Shown here: positions 1 to 7,794 of the stretch, piece by piece | Layout of the letters: the number at the start of each line of letters is the position of its first letter | Numbering within the stretch: the stretch's first letter is position 1 | Origin: Anaerolineae bacterium | GTDB taxonomy: Bacteria; Chloroflexota; Anaerolineae; JAADDB01 | Assembly (NCBI GenBank): GCA_015486845.1 | Contig: WFQU01000143.1 | Span: 1 to 35,747, forward strand | Length of the DNA stretch: 35,747 nt | Reading direction: 5' to 3' | Position numbers and translations under genes: made by a program | The notes under the pieces: generated by a model | What the model saw: the letters and a program-made list of their open reading frames with translations, nothing else | The model's database searches: none | What the model was told of the DNA's origin: nothing

Positions 1-10
1 GTCTGCCTTG

Positions 11-119
11 TCCGGCGATTGGAAATCGCGGCTACGACTGCGAGACCTGCCTGCGCAGGTTGCATGCTAATCGCCGTAGGGCGATTTTGCAGACGTTGCC
101 GCGACTTTTAGTCGCCGGG
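11..119 (+). repeat. Repeat A, copy 1 (three-way-junction element)
   Basis: An approximately 108-bp element whose ends are complementary. The left arm beginning CCGGCGATTGGAAATCGCGGC at position 12 (21 nt) can pair with the right arm ending TCGCCGG at 118 over 21 positions, with 17 Watson-Crick pairs, three G-U pairs and one mismatch. Inside are two perfect hairpins: AACCTGC/GCAGGTT with loop CTGC, and AATCGCC/GGCGATT with loop GTAG. Seven more copies lie in this window, all in the same orientation. It could be a non-autonomous mobile repeat (MITE-like) or a processed RNA element. Confidence 0.85.
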
Positions 120-245
120 GGCCGAATCGTTAATCCAGACACAATAGTGTGCTGACCTACTCGGCGTGGTTTCAGCTGCCATGCCCGGGGCTGAAAGCCG
201 CCGGGCTACATCAAATTCAAGCCCGCTAAAGCGGGCTGCTTCACC

Positions 246-301
246 TCAGCCCCCCTCGGGGGGCTTTTCAAATTGTAGCACGGAGCTTTGAGCTCCGTGC
301 A
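246..301. repeat. Repeat D, double hairpin
   Basis: Two adjacent hairpins: AGCCCCCC/GGGGGGCT followed by TTTT, then GCACGGAGCT/AGCTCCGTGC. The same pair, diverged, occurs at about 18409-18465, and the second hairpin alone occurs at about 23653-23680. It could act as a terminator, but no gene ends directly upstream. Confidence 0.65.
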
Positions 302-349
302 CGCCCCGAAAACAGCTTCATAGAACGCAAATTAACGCAGTCTGCCTTG

Positions 350-458
350 TCCGGCGATTGGAAATCGCGGCTACGACTGCGAGACCTGCCTGCGCAGGTT
401 GCAGGCTAATCGCCGTAGGGCGATTTTGCAGACGTTGCCGCGACTTTTAGTCGCCGGG
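350..458 (+). repeat. Repeat A, copy 2
   Basis: Nearly identical to copy 1: over about 130 bp only one difference was seen (position 404 compared with position 65). Copies 1 and 2 are 339 bp apart in the same orientation, so this end of the window carries a recent duplication. Confidence 0.85.
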
Positions 459-471
459 GGCCGAATCGTTA

Positions 472-530
472 CCCCCGGCCCCCAATTCTGAGGGTGTGTT
501 GCTCTCTCCCCAGGTTGGCGGATAGGGGGC
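472..530 (+). repeat. Repeat C, C-rich element
   Basis: Contains the string CCCCCGGCCCCCAATTCTG followed by GGTTGGCGGATAGGGGGC. Further copies lie at 23299-23355 (same orientation) and 18261-18330 (inverted). Its ends are partly complementary (CCCCC...GGGGG). The function is unknown. Confidence 0.6.
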
Positions 531-535
531 ATTTC

Positions 536-600
536 AGCCGCTGTGGTGTGCCTGTCTGCGTGTCCGCACAGGCAGGCCACAGGCTCATGATGATTTCTTC
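536..600 (+). repeat. Repeat F element
   Basis: Contains GCTGTGGTGTG, an internal CCTGTCTGC...GCACAGGCAGG hairpin, and ends with GGCTCATGAT. Related copies lie near 2424-2486, 14309-14345, 23068-23115 and 23247-23297, all in the same orientation. Confidence 0.55.
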
Positions 601-623
601 TAAGCCAGGAGATAGAGACAGAC

Positions 624-2153
624 TCATACCAAGGGCCGGTAACGGTATTGCAGCGCCTCGGCTAAATGCGCCGGCGCGATCCACGTTTCCCCGGCCAAAT
701 CGGCAATGGTCCGAGCGACTTTCAACACGCGGTGATAGGCCCGCGCAGAGAGCAGGAACTGGCGCACCGCGTTGCGCAAAAGCGCCTCGCCGGCGTCGTC
801 TAAGCGGCAATACCGTTGCACTTCTTTGCTACCCATATCGGCGTTGTTCAAACAGTGTGGACAATCGCTCAACCGCTGCTGCTGGCGCTCGCGGGCAGTA
901 GTTACCCGTGCCCGAATGGTCGCCGATGATTCTCCTTGTTGGCGGCTGCGCAGTTTCTCGTAATCGACGCGCGGCACCCGCATGTGAATGTCGATGCGAT
1001 CCAGGAACGGGCCGGAAAGGCGTTGCTGATAATGGCGCACCGCACTGAGGCTGCACGTGCATTCGTGCACCGGATCGCCGTAATAGCCACAAGGACAGGG
1101 ATTCATGGCGCCCACTAACATGAAATTGGCCGGGTAGACGATGGAACTGGAGGCCCGGCTAATGGTAACTGCTTTGTCTTCCATCGGCTGGCGCAACATT
1201 TCCAGCATCCGGTTGCCGAACTCTGGCAGTTCGTCCAAAAAGAGCACGCCCCGGTGAGCCAAAGAGATTTCCCCCGGCCGGGGATAGCGTCCGCCGCCAA
1301 TCAGTCCTGCGTATGAAATTGTGTGATGTGGAGAGCGAAAAGGCCGTTTGGTAAACCAGGGTGCATCTGTTGACAACAGGCCAGCTACCGAGTAGATACG
1401 CGTGACATCCAATGCTTCCTCAAAAGAGATGGGCGGCAAAATCGAGGGTAGCGCCCGGGCTAACAGCGTTTTGCCCACGCCGGGCGAACCGATCATCAGC
1501 ACATTATGCCCCCCGGCCGCGGCCACTTCCAACGCCCGTTTGACATGTTCCTGCCCTTTGACGTCCGCAAAATCCACGTCATAGCGATTGAGGCTTTCCA
1601 TATCACTAAACGATTGGTCACTTTCGTAAGGTGGAATGGGAACCACGCCGTTCAAATGATTAGCCAAATGGGTCAAATGGTCTACCGGGATGATCTCGAT
1701 GCCATCGATCAAAGCGGCTTCGGGCGCGTCCACAGCAGGTACGTAAAATCGACGCACGCCTTGTTGCTTAGCATAATGCGCCATAGAAAGCACGCCGTTG
1801 ACATGACGCACGGAACCGTCCAACGACAGCTCTCCTGTGAACAGGTCTTCCTCGCAGTCGTCGGGCAACTGGGAGGAAGCAACGAGCAGCGAGACCGCCA
1901 TGGGCAAATCGAAAGCCGGACCCTGTTTGCGTAAGTCCGCTGGGGCCAAATTGATAGTGATGCGCCCGCGGGGATAGCGCAAGCTAGAATTAACAATGGC
2001 CGCCCGCACACGCTCCGACGATTCTCGCACGGCCGCATCTGGCAATCCCACTACGATGAAATGGGGTAACGACTTGCTGAAAATGTCCGCTTCCACCGCT
2101 ACCGGCTGGGCATCCAGGCCGACGACGGCACAACTTTGCACGCTGGCTAACAT
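624..2153 (-). CDS. comM: YifB/ComM family Mg-chelatase-like AAA+ ATPase
   Basis: A 509-residue protein of the YifB/ComM family. In naturally transformable bacteria ComM is a hexameric helicase that promotes branch migration of incoming DNA; in many others the role is unproven. Residues 1-170 form the ChlI/Lon-like N-terminal domain. The Walker A motif GSPGVGKT is at residues 222-229, followed by a Walker B region (VLFLDELPEF), a Cys-rich insertion (NPCPCGYYGD, then ECTCS) and the C-terminal Mg-chelatase-like domain. Length is normal. The ATG at 2151-2153 is chosen because GGGAGGGG precedes it and homology begins there; a longer frame to 2231 runs through repeat B. It stands alone between repeat-rich gaps. 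Family assignment is firm; a competence role is inference. Confidence 0.93.
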   Translation of the reverse strand: MLASVQSCAVVGLDAQPVAVEADIFSKSLPHFIVVGLPDAAVRESSERVRAAIVNSSLRYPRGRITINLAPADLRKQGPAFDLPMAVSLLVASSQLPDDCEEDLFTGELSLDGSVRHVNGVLSMAHYAKQQGVRRFYVPAVDAPEAALIDGIEIIPVDHLTHLANHLNGVVPIPPYESDQSFSDMESLNRYDVDFADVKGQEHVKRALEVAAAGGHNVLMIGSPGVGKTLLARALPSILPPISFEEALDVTRIYSVAGLLSTDAPWFTKRPFRSPHHTISYAGLIGGGRYPRPGEISLAHRGVLFLDELPEFGNRMLEMLRQPMEDKAVTISRASSSIVYPANFMLVGAMNPCPCGYYGDPVHECTCSLSAVRHYQQRLSGPFLDRIDIHMRVPRVDYEKLRSRQQGESSATIRARVTTARERQQQRLSDCPHCLNNADMGSKEVQRYCRLDDAGEALLRNAVRQFLLSARAYHRVLKVARTIADLAGETWIAPAHLAEALQYRYRPLV

Positions 2154-2169
2154 GGGGGAACCCCTCCCT

Positions 2170-2235
2170 TGAAAATCAAATAGGACGCAGATTAACGCAG
2201 GCTGCGCACGCAGATAAAATACAATGGTCAAAAAA
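2170..2235 (+). repeat. Repeat B element
   Basis: Contains GACGCAGATTAACGCAGG, then CTGCGCACGCAGATAAAA and ACAATGGTC. Close copies lie at about 14012-14069, 23110-23180 and 23521-23582, and an inverted copy lies at about 18565-18622. It sits just upstream of the comM ribosome-binding site. Confidence 0.7.
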
Positions 2236-2543
2236 TAATTCCGAAGATGCCGTCGTTAGAAAAGTGCAGCACCTTCCCCAGCACCGGAGTCGAGGCTTTA
2301 GCCGGTGTCGCCGAACACCGACCTGCGTCGGCGTCGTCGTGACCACGTAGGTGGTCGCTTAGCCGCAAGTTCCTCTGGGGCGACGTACTTGCTGACGGCT
2401 ACTGACCGTCGGCTGCCGACTTGTTTTCATTCGCTGTGGTGTGCGCCTGTCTGCACAGGCAGGCCGTAGGCTCATGATAGCTTTCCTGTAATCAGGATGC
2501 CGGTTTGCAGCATTATTCTTCACGCTACACTGCACACCGGTAT
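2236..2543. other. Intergenic, repeats G and F
   Basis: No gene is seen. About 2284-2310 holds a short element (GGAGTCGAGGCTTTAGCCGG) that recurs near 23007-23035, and 2424-2486 holds a repeat F copy with an internal GCCTGTCTGCACAGGC hairpin. No clear promoter for the minus-strand gene on the left was found. Confidence 0.6.
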
Positions 2544-3065
2544 CTACAGGAAATCTTGCGGGCGAACCTGCCGGCCTCGATAGCGCTTTGCCACCGCTTT
2601 CGTATCACCGCCGGCGGCCAGTGTCTCTAAAAACTCAGCCACCACTAAATGCAACGCCAACGGTGGTAACTCAAAAGCCGGGAAAGTTGTAGTCCGCGCT
2701 TGGGCGATGGCGACGCCTAAGCGCGTTAAATCTCGGCACCAAAGCAAATAGCCCTGGCTGGCCAAATGCGACAGAATGTCATCCTGGTGGTGGTCGGGGC
2801 GGTCCGGATTGTCTACGCTGACTAACGGAATGTGCCGGGTCAGCACCTCCAGCGTCACGCCGACGCCGCCATGGGCGACCACCAGGTCCGCTCGCTCGTA
2901 ATACGGCGCTAAGCTGGGCGCAAAGCGGAAAAATTCGGCATGCATCGGTTCGTATTTTCCCAAGCCAATTTGCATCACTACTGGCAAATCCAGTTGCGGC
3001 GCCAAACGATCCATTTGCCGGATCAGTGGGTCGAAATCCCCGGAACCAACAGTCACGAATATCAT
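2544..3065 (-). CDS. PssE/Alg13-like glycosyltransferase subunit
   Basis: A 173-residue protein resembling the C-terminal nucleotide-sugar-binding half of GT28-type enzymes (Alg13, PssE, EpsF class). It begins MIFVTVGS, typical of the family, and carries the donor-site segment DLVVAHGGVGVTLEVL, in which the HGG motif contacts the UDP-sugar, followed by PLVSVDNPDRPDHHQDD. It overlaps the upstream partner by four bases (ATGA). In this family the PssE/Alg13 subunit supplies the catalytic and sugar-nucleotide site, while PssD/Alg14 anchors it to the membrane. The likely role is addition of an early sugar in exopolysaccharide or glycolipid assembly. The exact substrate cannot be read from the sequence. 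Confidence 0.88.
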   Translation of the reverse strand: MIFVTVGSGDFDPLIRQMDRLAPQLDLPVVMQIGLGKYEPMHAEFFRFAPSLAPYYERADLVVAHGGVGVTLEVLTRHIPLVSVDNPDRPDHHQDDILSHLASQGYLLWCRDLTRLGVAIAQARTTTFPAFELPPLALHLVVAEFLETLAAGGDTKAVAKRYRGRQVRPQDFL

Positions 3066-3577
3066 CCGTGTAAACTCCCGGCATAGATGGCCTCGGGAAA
3101 CGCTTCAGCCTGCAATTCCGGCCACTGCACAAAAAAGAGGTCGGCGATGCGATACATCCAGCGCCCGCTGAGGGACGGATGGTGCACCCGGGCGCCGTTT
3201 TCCACGTAAATGACCTTTGCACCCAGCAGTTTGCCCAGTGTGGCCACCGGGATCGCAATCCCCGGGCCGGAGTGCAGGATTGCTTTGGGCTGGGCCCGTA
3301 GCAAAACGATGAGCGATTGCCAGCTCAGTCGGATGTAGCGTGCCAGCACTCTCCAGCGATTTTCCACTTTCCACTGGGGGCGGTTGCAGCGATAAATAGG
3401 GCCGGGGATGTGGATTTTTTTCTCGCTGAGCGTTTCTTCTTTGACCAATAAGTAATGGTAATCGTATGCCGGGCCTAACAAGTCTAGCAAACGGATCATC
3501 TCGATGGTATGACCGCCTTCGCCCAAAACGACCAGGACTCGCATTTTCTTATCTGGCTGCAAAATCCCCTCCCGCAA
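3062..3577 (-). CDS. PssD/Alg14-like glycosyltransferase membrane subunit
   Basis: A 171-residue protein of the Alg14/PssD family, the partner of the downstream PssE/Alg13-like gene. The motif VLVVLGEGGHTIEMIRLL near the start is the usual G-x-GGH acceptor-side loop, and SGPGIAIPVATLGKLLGAKVIYVENGARV is the conserved central part. Two starts are possible. The TTG at 3575-3577 is preceded by GGAGGAGAGG at a good distance. The ATG at 3542-3544 gives a protein beginning MRVLVVLGE, closer to the family start but with a distant ribosome site. I keep the TTG. Both genes probably act together at the cytoplasmic face of the membrane. Confidence 0.87.
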   Translation of the reverse strand: MREGILQPDKKMRVLVVLGEGGHTIEMIRLLDLLGPAYDYHYLLVKEETLSEKKIHIPGPIYRCNRPQWKVENRWRVLARYIRLSWQSLIVLLRAQPKAILHSGPGIAIPVATLGKLLGAKVIYVENGARVHHPSLSGRWMYRIADLFFVQWPELQAEAFPEAIYAGSLHG

Positions 3578-3601
3578 AATAGAACCTCTCCTCCGGCTAA
3601 G

Positions 3602-3710
3602 CCCGGCGATTAAAATCGTCGCTACAACTGCGAAACCTGCCTACGCAGGTTGCCTGCTAATCGCCGCAGGGCGATTTTGCAGACGTTGCCCACGACTTTC
3701 AGTCGCCGGG
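3602..3710 (+). repeat. Repeat A, copy 3
   Basis: Same architecture as copy 1, with informative changes: the outer helix reads ATCGT on the left and ACGA on the right where copy 1 has ATCGC and GCGA, a compensatory base-pair change. The first inner hairpin has one altered base in its loop/stem junction (CTAC). Confidence 0.8.
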
Positions 3711-3990
3711 CCTAAAATGGCAGCAAACCGGGCGGATAATTATCCGCCCCTAAACTAAACCTCTCCCCCGGCTGCTTGCCCTTTGGGCGATCAGCCTTCC
3801 CCTCCCGATCCGGGGAGGGGGGAAAGCACCGCTTTGGGGGTAGCCAAAGGCATTGCCTTCGGCTACCCTCTCCTCCAAAAAAATAGAACGCTGATTAACG
3901 CTGATGTCTACCGATTTGCGCCGATTATTTTCCCATTTATGAACGTCACCGTGCAGCTCGGTTCACCCAAGAATTGGCGGTGATTTCACA
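3711..3990. other. Intergenic with two hairpins and a B-like repeat
   Basis: No gene is seen. About 3796-3824 is a strong CCCCTCCC/GGGGAGGGG hairpin. About 3838-3868 is repeat H, GGTAGCC...GGCTACC, with a diverged copy at about 25556-25590; in both places it is followed by TCTCCTCC and a B-like string containing AATAGAACGC. The H-then-B order is therefore conserved between the two loci. Confidence 0.6.
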
Positions 3991-4467
3991 TCATAGCTTG
4001 CGGCCCAAAAGGGGCGGCAGCAATTTTTGCACAGCCGCGTCATGATTGCTTTTGAAACTGAATTTCAATTTGCCGCCGGTTGTCACCAATAGCAAGCTAC
4101 TTAGCGTCTCTGAATTATCGTTCTGATCAAAATAGCCAGCTTTGAACTTGATCTTCTGCACCATCCGCGGCTCGATAGCAAACGAGCCCTCTGTTTCCCC
4201 GAGGATTTCGTCCGGGTTCATACTCAGATAACGATCGGCAAAGGAGATCATAGTACCCGCACCAGCAAAAAGCTGCTTTAGTTTTCCTTTGCCTTCCCGC
4301 CTGGCTTCCTGCTTTCGTTCGTCTACTTCCTGCTTGTAAATCTGTTTCGACCACTTAGCAGCGATTAAACGCCGGCTCGTTACCACCAAAGTGAAAAGCT
4401 CCGAACGGAATAAGCCTTTCTTCAATGAAACATTAGGAATAACGCCGACGACCTGTTCATTTTCCAC
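3991..4467 (-). CDS. Small unknown protein, possible PH-like fold
   Basis: A 158-residue protein that I do not recognise. It starts with GTG at 4465-4467 behind GGAG and reads MENEQVVGVIPNVSLKK. The pattern of short strands (LFTLVVTSRRLIAAKW; GSFAIEPRMVQKIKFKAGYF; LLLVTTGGKLKFSFK) with a highly charged Lys/Arg/Glu insert at about residues 40-66 suggests a small beta fold like bacterial PH domains that report on membranes or sensors; this is inference. There is no signal peptide or membrane segment. It lies 24 bases after the response-regulator gene in the same direction, so it is probably the last gene of that operon. Confidence 0.7.
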   Translation of the reverse strand: MENEQVVGVIPNVSLKKGLFRSELFTLVVTSRRLIAAKWSKQIYKQEVDERKQEARREGKGKLKQLFAGAGTMISFADRYLSMNPDEILGETEGSFAIEPRMVQKIKFKAGYFDQNDNSETLSSLLLVTTGGKLKFSFKSNHDAAVQKLLPPLLGRKL

Positions 4468-4491
4468 GGATTTTTCTCCAGCTACAGATAA

Positions 4492-5226
4492 TCAAGATGG
4501 TTGGGCGGGACTCACCAATGCGTCGCCGCCAGTTCCGACGCTGAGCAGATAGCCAGCCCCCGGCACAGTGCGGAGATAGCGGGGCGCACTCGGGTTGGCC
4601 TCGATTTTGCGGCGCAAACGGCGTACTAACTGTTTCAACGCCGCCCGATCCGCCGCTTCTGGATCGCCCCAAACCTGGGCGATGATCTGGTTCGGTGTCA
4701 GAACATGTTCCCTATTTTGCATCAGGTAGCGCAACAGGCGAAATTCCAGGGTGGTCAACCGGACAACCTCGGCCCCGGCAATAGCTACCGTTCGTTGTTC
4801 CGTGTCCAAGACGAAAGCCCCTTCTGACTCGAAGCGAGACGCATTATCGATCTCCCCCGGCCGGCGCCCGCTGCGCCGCAGCACCGCCCGCACCCGGGCC
4901 ACTAATTGCCGAGGGCTGAACGGCTTGCTGATGTAATCATCGGCGCCCGCTTCCAGTCCCTGTACGATGTCCTCTTCCTCATCCCGCACCGTTAGTAGAA
5001 TGACCGGCGTTGACGTTTCCCGGCGCACTTGCCGCAGTACACCAAAGCCGTCCAGCCGAGGCATGTTCACATCCAGCAAGATCAAATCCGGCTGCTCGTC
5101 GCGCCATGATTGCAGCGCCGAAACACCGTCATAGGCGCTGAGCACCTGAAAGCCGGCCCGCTGCAACGTGAAAGTGAGTATTTCGTTCAATTCCAGATCG
5201 TCGTCGACGACAAGCAATTTCATCAT
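4492..5226 (-). CDS. OmpR-family response regulator
   Basis: A 244-residue two-component response regulator. The receiver domain occupies about residues 1-115 with the acidic pocket VVDDD near residues 6-10, phospho-acceptor Asp52 in LILLDVNMP, a Thr in ILLTV and the conserved Lys in ISKPF. A linker leads to a winged-helix DNA-binding domain (about 150-235) with the usual RRLRRKIE recognition helix and GAGYLL wing. Its start overlaps the stop of the sensor kinase gene by four bases (ATGA), which makes the two a cognate pair. Targets are unknown; palindromes at the operon promoter (8359-8408) are candidates for a regulator binding site. Confidence 0.95.
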   Translation of the reverse strand: MMKLLVVDDDLELNEILTFTLQRAGFQVLSAYDGVSALQSWRDEQPDLILLDVNMPRLDGFGVLRQVRRETSTPVILLTVRDEEEDIVQGLEAGADDYISKPFSPRQLVARVRAVLRRSGRRPGEIDNASRFESEGAFVLDTEQRTVAIAGAEVVRLTTLEFRLLRYLMQNREHVLTPNQIIAQVWGDPEAADRAALKQLVRRLRRKIEANPSAPRYLRTVPGAGYLLSVGTGGDALVSPAQPS

Positions 5227-6470
5227 GATTCGTCCGTCGAGGCTAAGGGCAACGTGAACCAGAATGTGGTCCCGGCACCCGGCCGACTTTCCACACCCAC
5301 CTCACCGCCGTGCCGCTGGATAATTTCCTTGACAATGGCCAGCCCCAAACCGATGCCGCTGTCGTTTTCGCTGCGGTCATCAAGACGGCCAAACCGGCGG
5401 AACAATGACTTTTGCAGGGCCAGTGCGATACCCGGGCCGTTATCCGTTACGCCGACCCAAACCATGCCGGGACGAGCTTCGGCCTGTACGGAGACCGGCT
5501 GCCCCGGCGGACCGTATTTGCTGGCGTTGCTGAGTAAATTGTGCAAAACCTGGGCCAGCCGGCGTGCATCCCCTTGCACTAACGACAGATCAGGCGGCAG
5601 TTTCAAATGAACTGGCTGCTTTTTCTGCCGAAAGAGTGGCATCATAAAGTCCACCGCGTCCCTGACGATCGGCGGCAAAGCCAGCGGTTCCGGCACGACC
5701 CGGAAGCGCCCAGCCTGGATGCTCATGCTGTCCAGCAAATTGTCCACCATACTTTGCAGCCGCAAGGTACCCCGCTGCAGCGAGAGCAACAATCGCTCCT
5801 GTTCCGCCGGGGCCAACGGCGGGTCCTTGCTGCGCAACAGTTCCACCGAAGCGGCCAGCGCCGATAGGGGGGTGCGGAACTCGTGGCTCACATTGGCCAA
5901 GAGTTTGTTCGTCGCCCGGACAGCGCTTTCTTCTTCCGTAACATCGCGCAGGACCAGGGCAACTTGGGCCAAATCACCTTCGGGAGAAGCCAGACGAGCG
6001 CCAGTCACGCTGAGGGTTAGTCGCTTACCCTGCCGGTCGAAAATGTCGATTTTGTGCTCGCCGCCGGCCGGCGGTATTTGTTCCCAAAAGGAGGCAGCGT
6101 CCGGCGGGGTGCGGAAAACGACCCCGGCCGAAGCGCCCGTCGCTTCCGGCCGTTTCCAGCCGGTGATGCGCTCGGCGCCTCGGCTGAAGGAAGTGATGCG
6201 GCCATGGCGGTCCATTGTCACCACCCCCTCCACGATGGATTCGATGAGGTTCTCTGCCCAAAGGCGCTGTCGCTGCAAAGCCTCGTCGCTGCGCTGCAAT
6301 TCCCTGCGCAAAGCGTCGTAATGCTCGACAAGATCGGCCACATCCTCGTTCTGTTCATCGGAAAACGCCGTGTGCGCTGGCCGGTGCCGTTTTTGCCCTA
6401 AGAAAAAGCCGATGCCGCCGGCCAACAAGCAGCTAATTACAATGCCAAGGCCTATCAGCGCAGCGCTCAC
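5223..6470 (-). CDS. PAS-domain sensor histidine kinase
   Basis: A 415-residue membrane-anchored kinase. One transmembrane helix lies at about residues 4-25, with almost nothing outside the cell, then a short coiled region (40-70), a PAS domain (about 71-180) and the dimerisation helix with phospho-acceptor His196 in NVSHEFRTPL. The ATPase domain has N-box Asn315 (NLLSNASKYG), G1 DNGPG (343-347) and G2 GIGLGLA (372-378), so all catalytic parts are present. The lack of an extracellular sensor suggests that it reads an internal cue through the PAS domain or a membrane partner. It starts with GTG, ten bases after the Lgt-like gene. Confidence 0.94.
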   Translation of the reverse strand: MSAALIGLGIVISCLLAGGIGFFLGQKRHRPAHTAFSDEQNEDVADLVEHYDALRRELQRSDEALQRQRLWAENLIESIVEGVVTMDRHGRITSFSRGAERITGWKRPEATGASAGVVFRTPPDAASFWEQIPPAGGEHKIDIFDRQGKRLTLSVTGARLASPEGDLAQVALVLRDVTEEESAVRATNKLLANVSHEFRTPLSALAASVELLRSKDPPLAPAEQERLLLSLQRGTLRLQSMVDNLLDSMSIQAGRFRVVPEPLALPPIVRDAVDFMMPLFRQKKQPVHLKLPPDLSLVQGDARRLAQVLHNLLSNASKYGPPGQPVSVQAEARPGMVWVGVTDNGPGIALALQKSLFRRFGRLDDRSENDSGIGLGLAIVKEIIQRHGGEVGVESRPGAGTTFWFTLPLASTDES

Positions 6471-6480
6471 CCCCGGACGC

Positions 6481-7212
6481 TCAACTTTCTTCTCCGGCTG
6501 GTAACTTGACTATCAGGAGTGTCAACGCCAGGACCAGCACCAGCAACGAGATAACTTGTGATTGGCGGTAGCCGTTGCCCCAAACAGCGCTGCCGGCACG
6601 CCAGCCGTCGACTAGCAGTCGGCTCAGCGCATAGCCCACAGTGAGCCAAAGTGCCTGCATCCCATCCCCGGCGCGCTTGCGCCGCCAGAACACAATAGCG
6701 AAAAGGAGCGCCGTGGCCAGGAACAAGTAAATCTGCGTGGGCTGGCGCGTGGCGCCCCACAGCCGAATGCCCCACGGCATCGTCGTGGGCAGGCCATACG
6801 CGTCCCCGGCAGCTAAATTGCCCAGGCTGTAAAACGGTAGAAAAAGTGCCACGCCCCCGGCCAAAGCATCCGCCAGCTTCAGCGACGGCAATTTCTTCCA
6901 GGCGATGTAACTGCCGGCGAATAGTGCGGCGGCTATGAGACCGGCCTGCCAATAAAAAGTGCCGCCTTGCAATGAAATGATAGCAGCGACATTCCCGCTG
7001 TATACCGACCAATGCTGCACTATGTAGCCTAACCGCGCGACCACGGAAGCGATGATGAGCGCGTAAAAGCCAATATTCCAAACTTCGTTGCCATCTATGC
7101 CCAACCGGTCTGCTTCTTTGCCCGCGAACCAAATGGCTAAATAGAAGGCAATGAGCAGCAAAATTGGCTTGGCGGGAAGGTTCAATCCCGGAATGGGCAA
7201 ATTAGGCAGCAT
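6481..7212 (-). CDS. Lgt-like integral membrane protein, key residues changed
   Basis: A 243-residue polytopic membrane protein related to prolipoprotein diacylglyceryl transferase (Lgt). The Lgt layout is visible: a GG-x-x-F segment (83-91), GNLAAGDAYGLPTTMPWG (131-148), RQPTQIY (156-162) and SRLLVDGWR (197-205). By my manual alignment, the Arg of the classical R-x-G-N signature is Ser129 here, and the His of the SFHGG motif is Gln89. The Asn of that signature (Asn132) and the late Arg (198) are kept. Authentic Lgt is expected to need the missing Arg, so this may be a paralogue with another job. It starts three bases after the TlpA stop. Confidence 0.75.
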   Translation of the reverse strand: MLPNLPIPGLNLPAKPILLLIAFYLAIWFAGKEADRLGIDGNEVWNIGFYALIIASVVARLGYIVQHWSVYSGNVAAIISLQGGTFYWQAGLIAAALFAGSYIAWKKLPSLKLADALAGGVALFLPFYSLGNLAAGDAYGLPTTMPWGIRLWGATRQPTQIYLFLATALLFAIVFWRRKRAGDGMQALWLTVGYALSRLLVDGWRAGSAVWGNGYRQSQVISLLVLVLALTLLIVKLPAGEES

Positions 7213-7215
7213 CGT

Positions 7216-7794
7216 TCATTCCTTCCCCAACAAAGCGCTCACTTGCCCCTGGATGAGAGGTTCGTTCATGCCGCCTACCACAATTTTCCGGATGAAGCCC
7301 TTTTGGTCGATGAAGAAACTACTGGGCAAACCGCGCGCCCGGTATGTCGCACCGGCCTGTCCCTGTTTGTCCAAGAAAATTGGGAATGTCAAGTGAAATT
7401 GCTCTTGGAAACGGCTCACTTTGCCACTATCTTCCATCTGGTTGACGCCAATGATCAATAGACCATCCGCCGCGTATGCTTTGTAAACGGCTTCCAACGC
7501 CGGCATTTCACCTCGGCAGGGAGGGCACCAGGTTGCCCAAAAGTTGAGGATAATGGGATGGCCTTTGAATTCGGAAAGGGCGTGGGGCTGACCGTCTAAA
7601 CCGGTGAACTGAATCTCTGGGGCTAAGAAGCCCTCTTTGGGCGCGGCGATTTGCTGGCCGGATACTACTCCCGCGGCGCTGTGGATCCGGCTGATCTGTA
7701 GCCAAGCTAAACCGCCGGCTAAAACTAACACGATCAGCAAGTACAATCGTTGCCCACGCCGGCGCCGTGCCTTGGCCGTGTGCCTCTCATGCAT
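7216..7794 (-). CDS. TlpA/ResA-type membrane-anchored thioredoxin
   Basis: A 192-residue extracytoplasmic thiol-disulfide oxidoreductase. An Arg-rich cytoplasmic start (residues 1-15) is followed by a hydrophobic anchor (17-35) with no clear cleavage site. The thioredoxin fold begins near residue 53. The active site is WCPPC with Cys90 and Cys93, preceded by NFWATWCPPC as in TlpA/ResA. The cis-Pro segment is ARGLPSSFFID. Such proteins reduce disulfides in exported proteins or in haem-lyase substrates. It overlaps the upstream MaoC-like gene by eight bases and is followed by the Lgt-like gene, an arrangement that suggests the membrane protein is its partner. Confidence 0.92.
   Translation of the reverse strand: MHERHTAKARRRRGQRLYLLIVLVLAGGLAWLQISRIHSAAGVVSGQQIAAPKEGFLAPEIQFTGLDGQPHALSEFKGHPIILNFWATWCPPCRGEMPALEAVYKAYAADGLLIIGVNQMEDSGKVSRFQEQFHLTFPIFLDKQGQAGATYRARGLPSSFFIDQKGFIRKIVVGGMNEPLIQGQVSALLGKE

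Larger units (their letters stand above)
1..623. other. Gene-free, repeat-filled stretch
   Basis: No plausible gene is seen here. The stretch is a mosaic of repeat families that recur elsewhere in the window: two copies of repeat A (11-119 and 350-458), a pair of GC-rich hairpins (246-301), a C-rich element (about 472-530) and a family-F element (about 536-600). The open frames that cross it lie over repeats and show no domain-like composition. Confidence 0.8.

Noticed and set aside
2154-2231. Longer comM start at 2231
   Set aside because: The extension is translated repeat B, and ATG at 2153 has a strong ribosome site and the family N-terminus.
6467-7132. A 221-residue reading frame overlapping the Lgt-like gene in another frame
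   Set aside because: It is Arg/His-rich with no helices or motifs, while the other frame encodes a clear polytopic membrane protein.
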